A stretch of 64,000 nt of DNA. Origin: Planctomycetaceae bacterium (GTDB taxonomy: Bacteria > Planctomycetota > Planctomycetia > Gemmatales > Gemmataceae). The position numbers and the translations under genes were made by a program. Location of the stretch: NCBI GenBank assembly GCA_013823135.1, contig PNLP01000026.1, positions 25,185 through 89,184 of the forward strand, given 5' to 3'. The notes under the pieces were generated by a model. That model had not been told where the DNA came from and did no database searches. It was given only the letters and a program-made list of their open reading frames with translations. Below, piece after piece: positions 63,588 through 64,000 of the stretch (positions are counted from its first letter, which is position 1; every line of letters starts with the position of its first letter).

Positions 63588-63652
63588 ACGCTGCTCCCAT
63601 TAGTTCGCGACAATCGCGTGGGAAATAGCGTGAGCGTGCGATCAGTGCCAGA

Positions 63653-63883
63653 CTACTTTCGGTTCTTCTCGCGGTTTGCGGCTCGCTGGCAGGGAAGCTG
63701 GCTGACCTCGCGAGTTTGGGGAGGCAGCTCGACCTCATCAGGCACGAGAACGGGGAGGCCTTGCTTGATCGGAAAGCGACAGTTGCACCGCGAGCAGACG
63801 AGGTGCTGATCTTCCCGGGCAAGGGTCGCTTCCCGTTTGGGATCGAGCGGGCAGCGGAGTTGTGCGAGGAAAGTGTCGTCCAT
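63653..63883 (-). CDS. Trm112-family small zinc-ribbon-like protein
   Basis: This 76-aa protein matches the bacterial Trm112/YcaR group: LAQLRCPLDPKREATLARED, HLVCSRCNCRFPIKQGLPVLVPDEVEL. Cysteines in CPLD and CSRC can bind zinc. In eukaryotes Trm112 activates methyltransferases; in bacteria the role is not settled. It lies 65 bp upstream of the M1 peptidase gene on the same strand. The length (~60-80 aa) is normal, though the last ~20 residues are extended compared with short family members. Confidence 0.88.
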   Translation of the reverse strand: MDDTFLAQLRCPLDPKREATLAREDQHLVCSRCNCRFPIKQGLPVLVPDEVELPPQTREVSQLPCQRAANREKNRK

Positions 63884-63908
63884 GGGGGAAGTTCTCAGCT
63901 ATCAGTGA

Positions 63909-63943
63909 TCAGTCGTCAGTCGTCAGTCGTCAGTCGTCAGTTG
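63909..63943. repeat. Tandem TCAGTCG repeat (five units)
   Basis: The heptamer TCAGTCG occurs four times exactly and once as TCAGTTG, uninterrupted, upstream of the Trm112-like gene. The flanks (CAGCTATCAGTGATCAG; GAAAACCGAAAACTGAG near 63974-63994) are similar low-complexity sequence. Copy number may vary. Confidence 0.85.
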
Positions 63944-64000
63944 TAGAAAGGGGCTTGCCCCGAAGATACTGAGAACTGAAAACCGAAAACTGAGAACACC

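Overview
The window is a gene-dense, GC-rich stretch of a planctomycete chromosome, most likely Gemmataceae (Gemmata-like). This placement is inferred from gene content: many secreted DUF1501, DUF1549/DUF1553, DUF1552 and DUF1592-type proteins with planctomycete cytochrome c motifs, a DUF1559 pseudopilin-like gene, a MoxR/DUF58/vWA cluster, and a methanofuran/tetrahydromethanopterin C1 module.

Layout. (1) Positions 1-26831 carry twelve genes, all on the minus strand. In transcription order they are a giant PQQ-like beta-propeller protein, a prenyltransferase-fold protein, a MoxR AAA+ ATPase, a DUF58 protein, two membrane-anchored vWA proteins, a very large membrane-anchored protein, two secreted coiled-coil or low-complexity proteins, an NPCBM-like protein, an HtrA-type protease with PDZ, and an HtrA-like protein that has lost its catalytic histidine and runs off the window. 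The core resembles the MoxR-BatA cell-envelope modules. (2) Positions 27036-36394 hold secreted planctomycete proteins (three DUF1501, one DUF1549/DUF1553), an alpha/beta hydrolase and an ABC-3 metal permease fused to a winged-helix domain. (3) Positions 36574-40515 hold a HEAT-like secreted protein, tRNA-Glu(CUC) with a near-consensus promoter, a long hairpin, a secreted putative glycosidase-like protein, a frameshifted PKD remnant and a DUF1810 gene. (4) Positions 40629-44412 hold a DUF1552 gene and a DUF1592-family multiheme-like gene. (5) Positions 44446-50128 hold the C1 module: fwdD, a 51-aa ORF, fwdB, fwdA and fwdC on the minus strand, with ftr divergent on the plus strand. (6) Positions 50424-57754 hold another DUF1549/DUF1553 + DUF1501 pair, a DUF1559/lipoprotein/LamG operon and a peptidase-MA-like protein without its zinc motif. 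(7) Positions 57827-63883 hold sixA, typA, an M1 peptidase with a C-terminal beta-barrel, and a Trm112-like protein.

Most striking observation: formylmethanofuran dehydrogenase subunit B is interrupted by one in-frame TGA (48166-48168). It lies exactly where archaeal FwdB has its metal-ligating Cys or Sec (motif xSL-U-HGP). A 7-bp hairpin with a GU-containing apical loop begins 25 nt downstream, as expected for a bacterial SECIS. The protein also keeps four cysteines for a [4Fe-4S] cluster, and the operon carries a molybdopterin-dinucleotide-binding subunit D. The module therefore looks like a redox-active, methanogen-type, selenocysteine-containing formylmethanofuran dehydrogenase, not the redox-inactive Fhc hydrolase of methylotrophs.

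A second theme is dispersed palindromes in intergenic space. One family has GTTTAGC...GCTAAAC ends (five copies), another has a CCACGGGG core (three copies), and a 45-bp perfect inverted repeat separates fwdB from fwdA. Several sit immediately at gene ends, and two contribute the stop codon or C-terminal codons of the adjacent gene.
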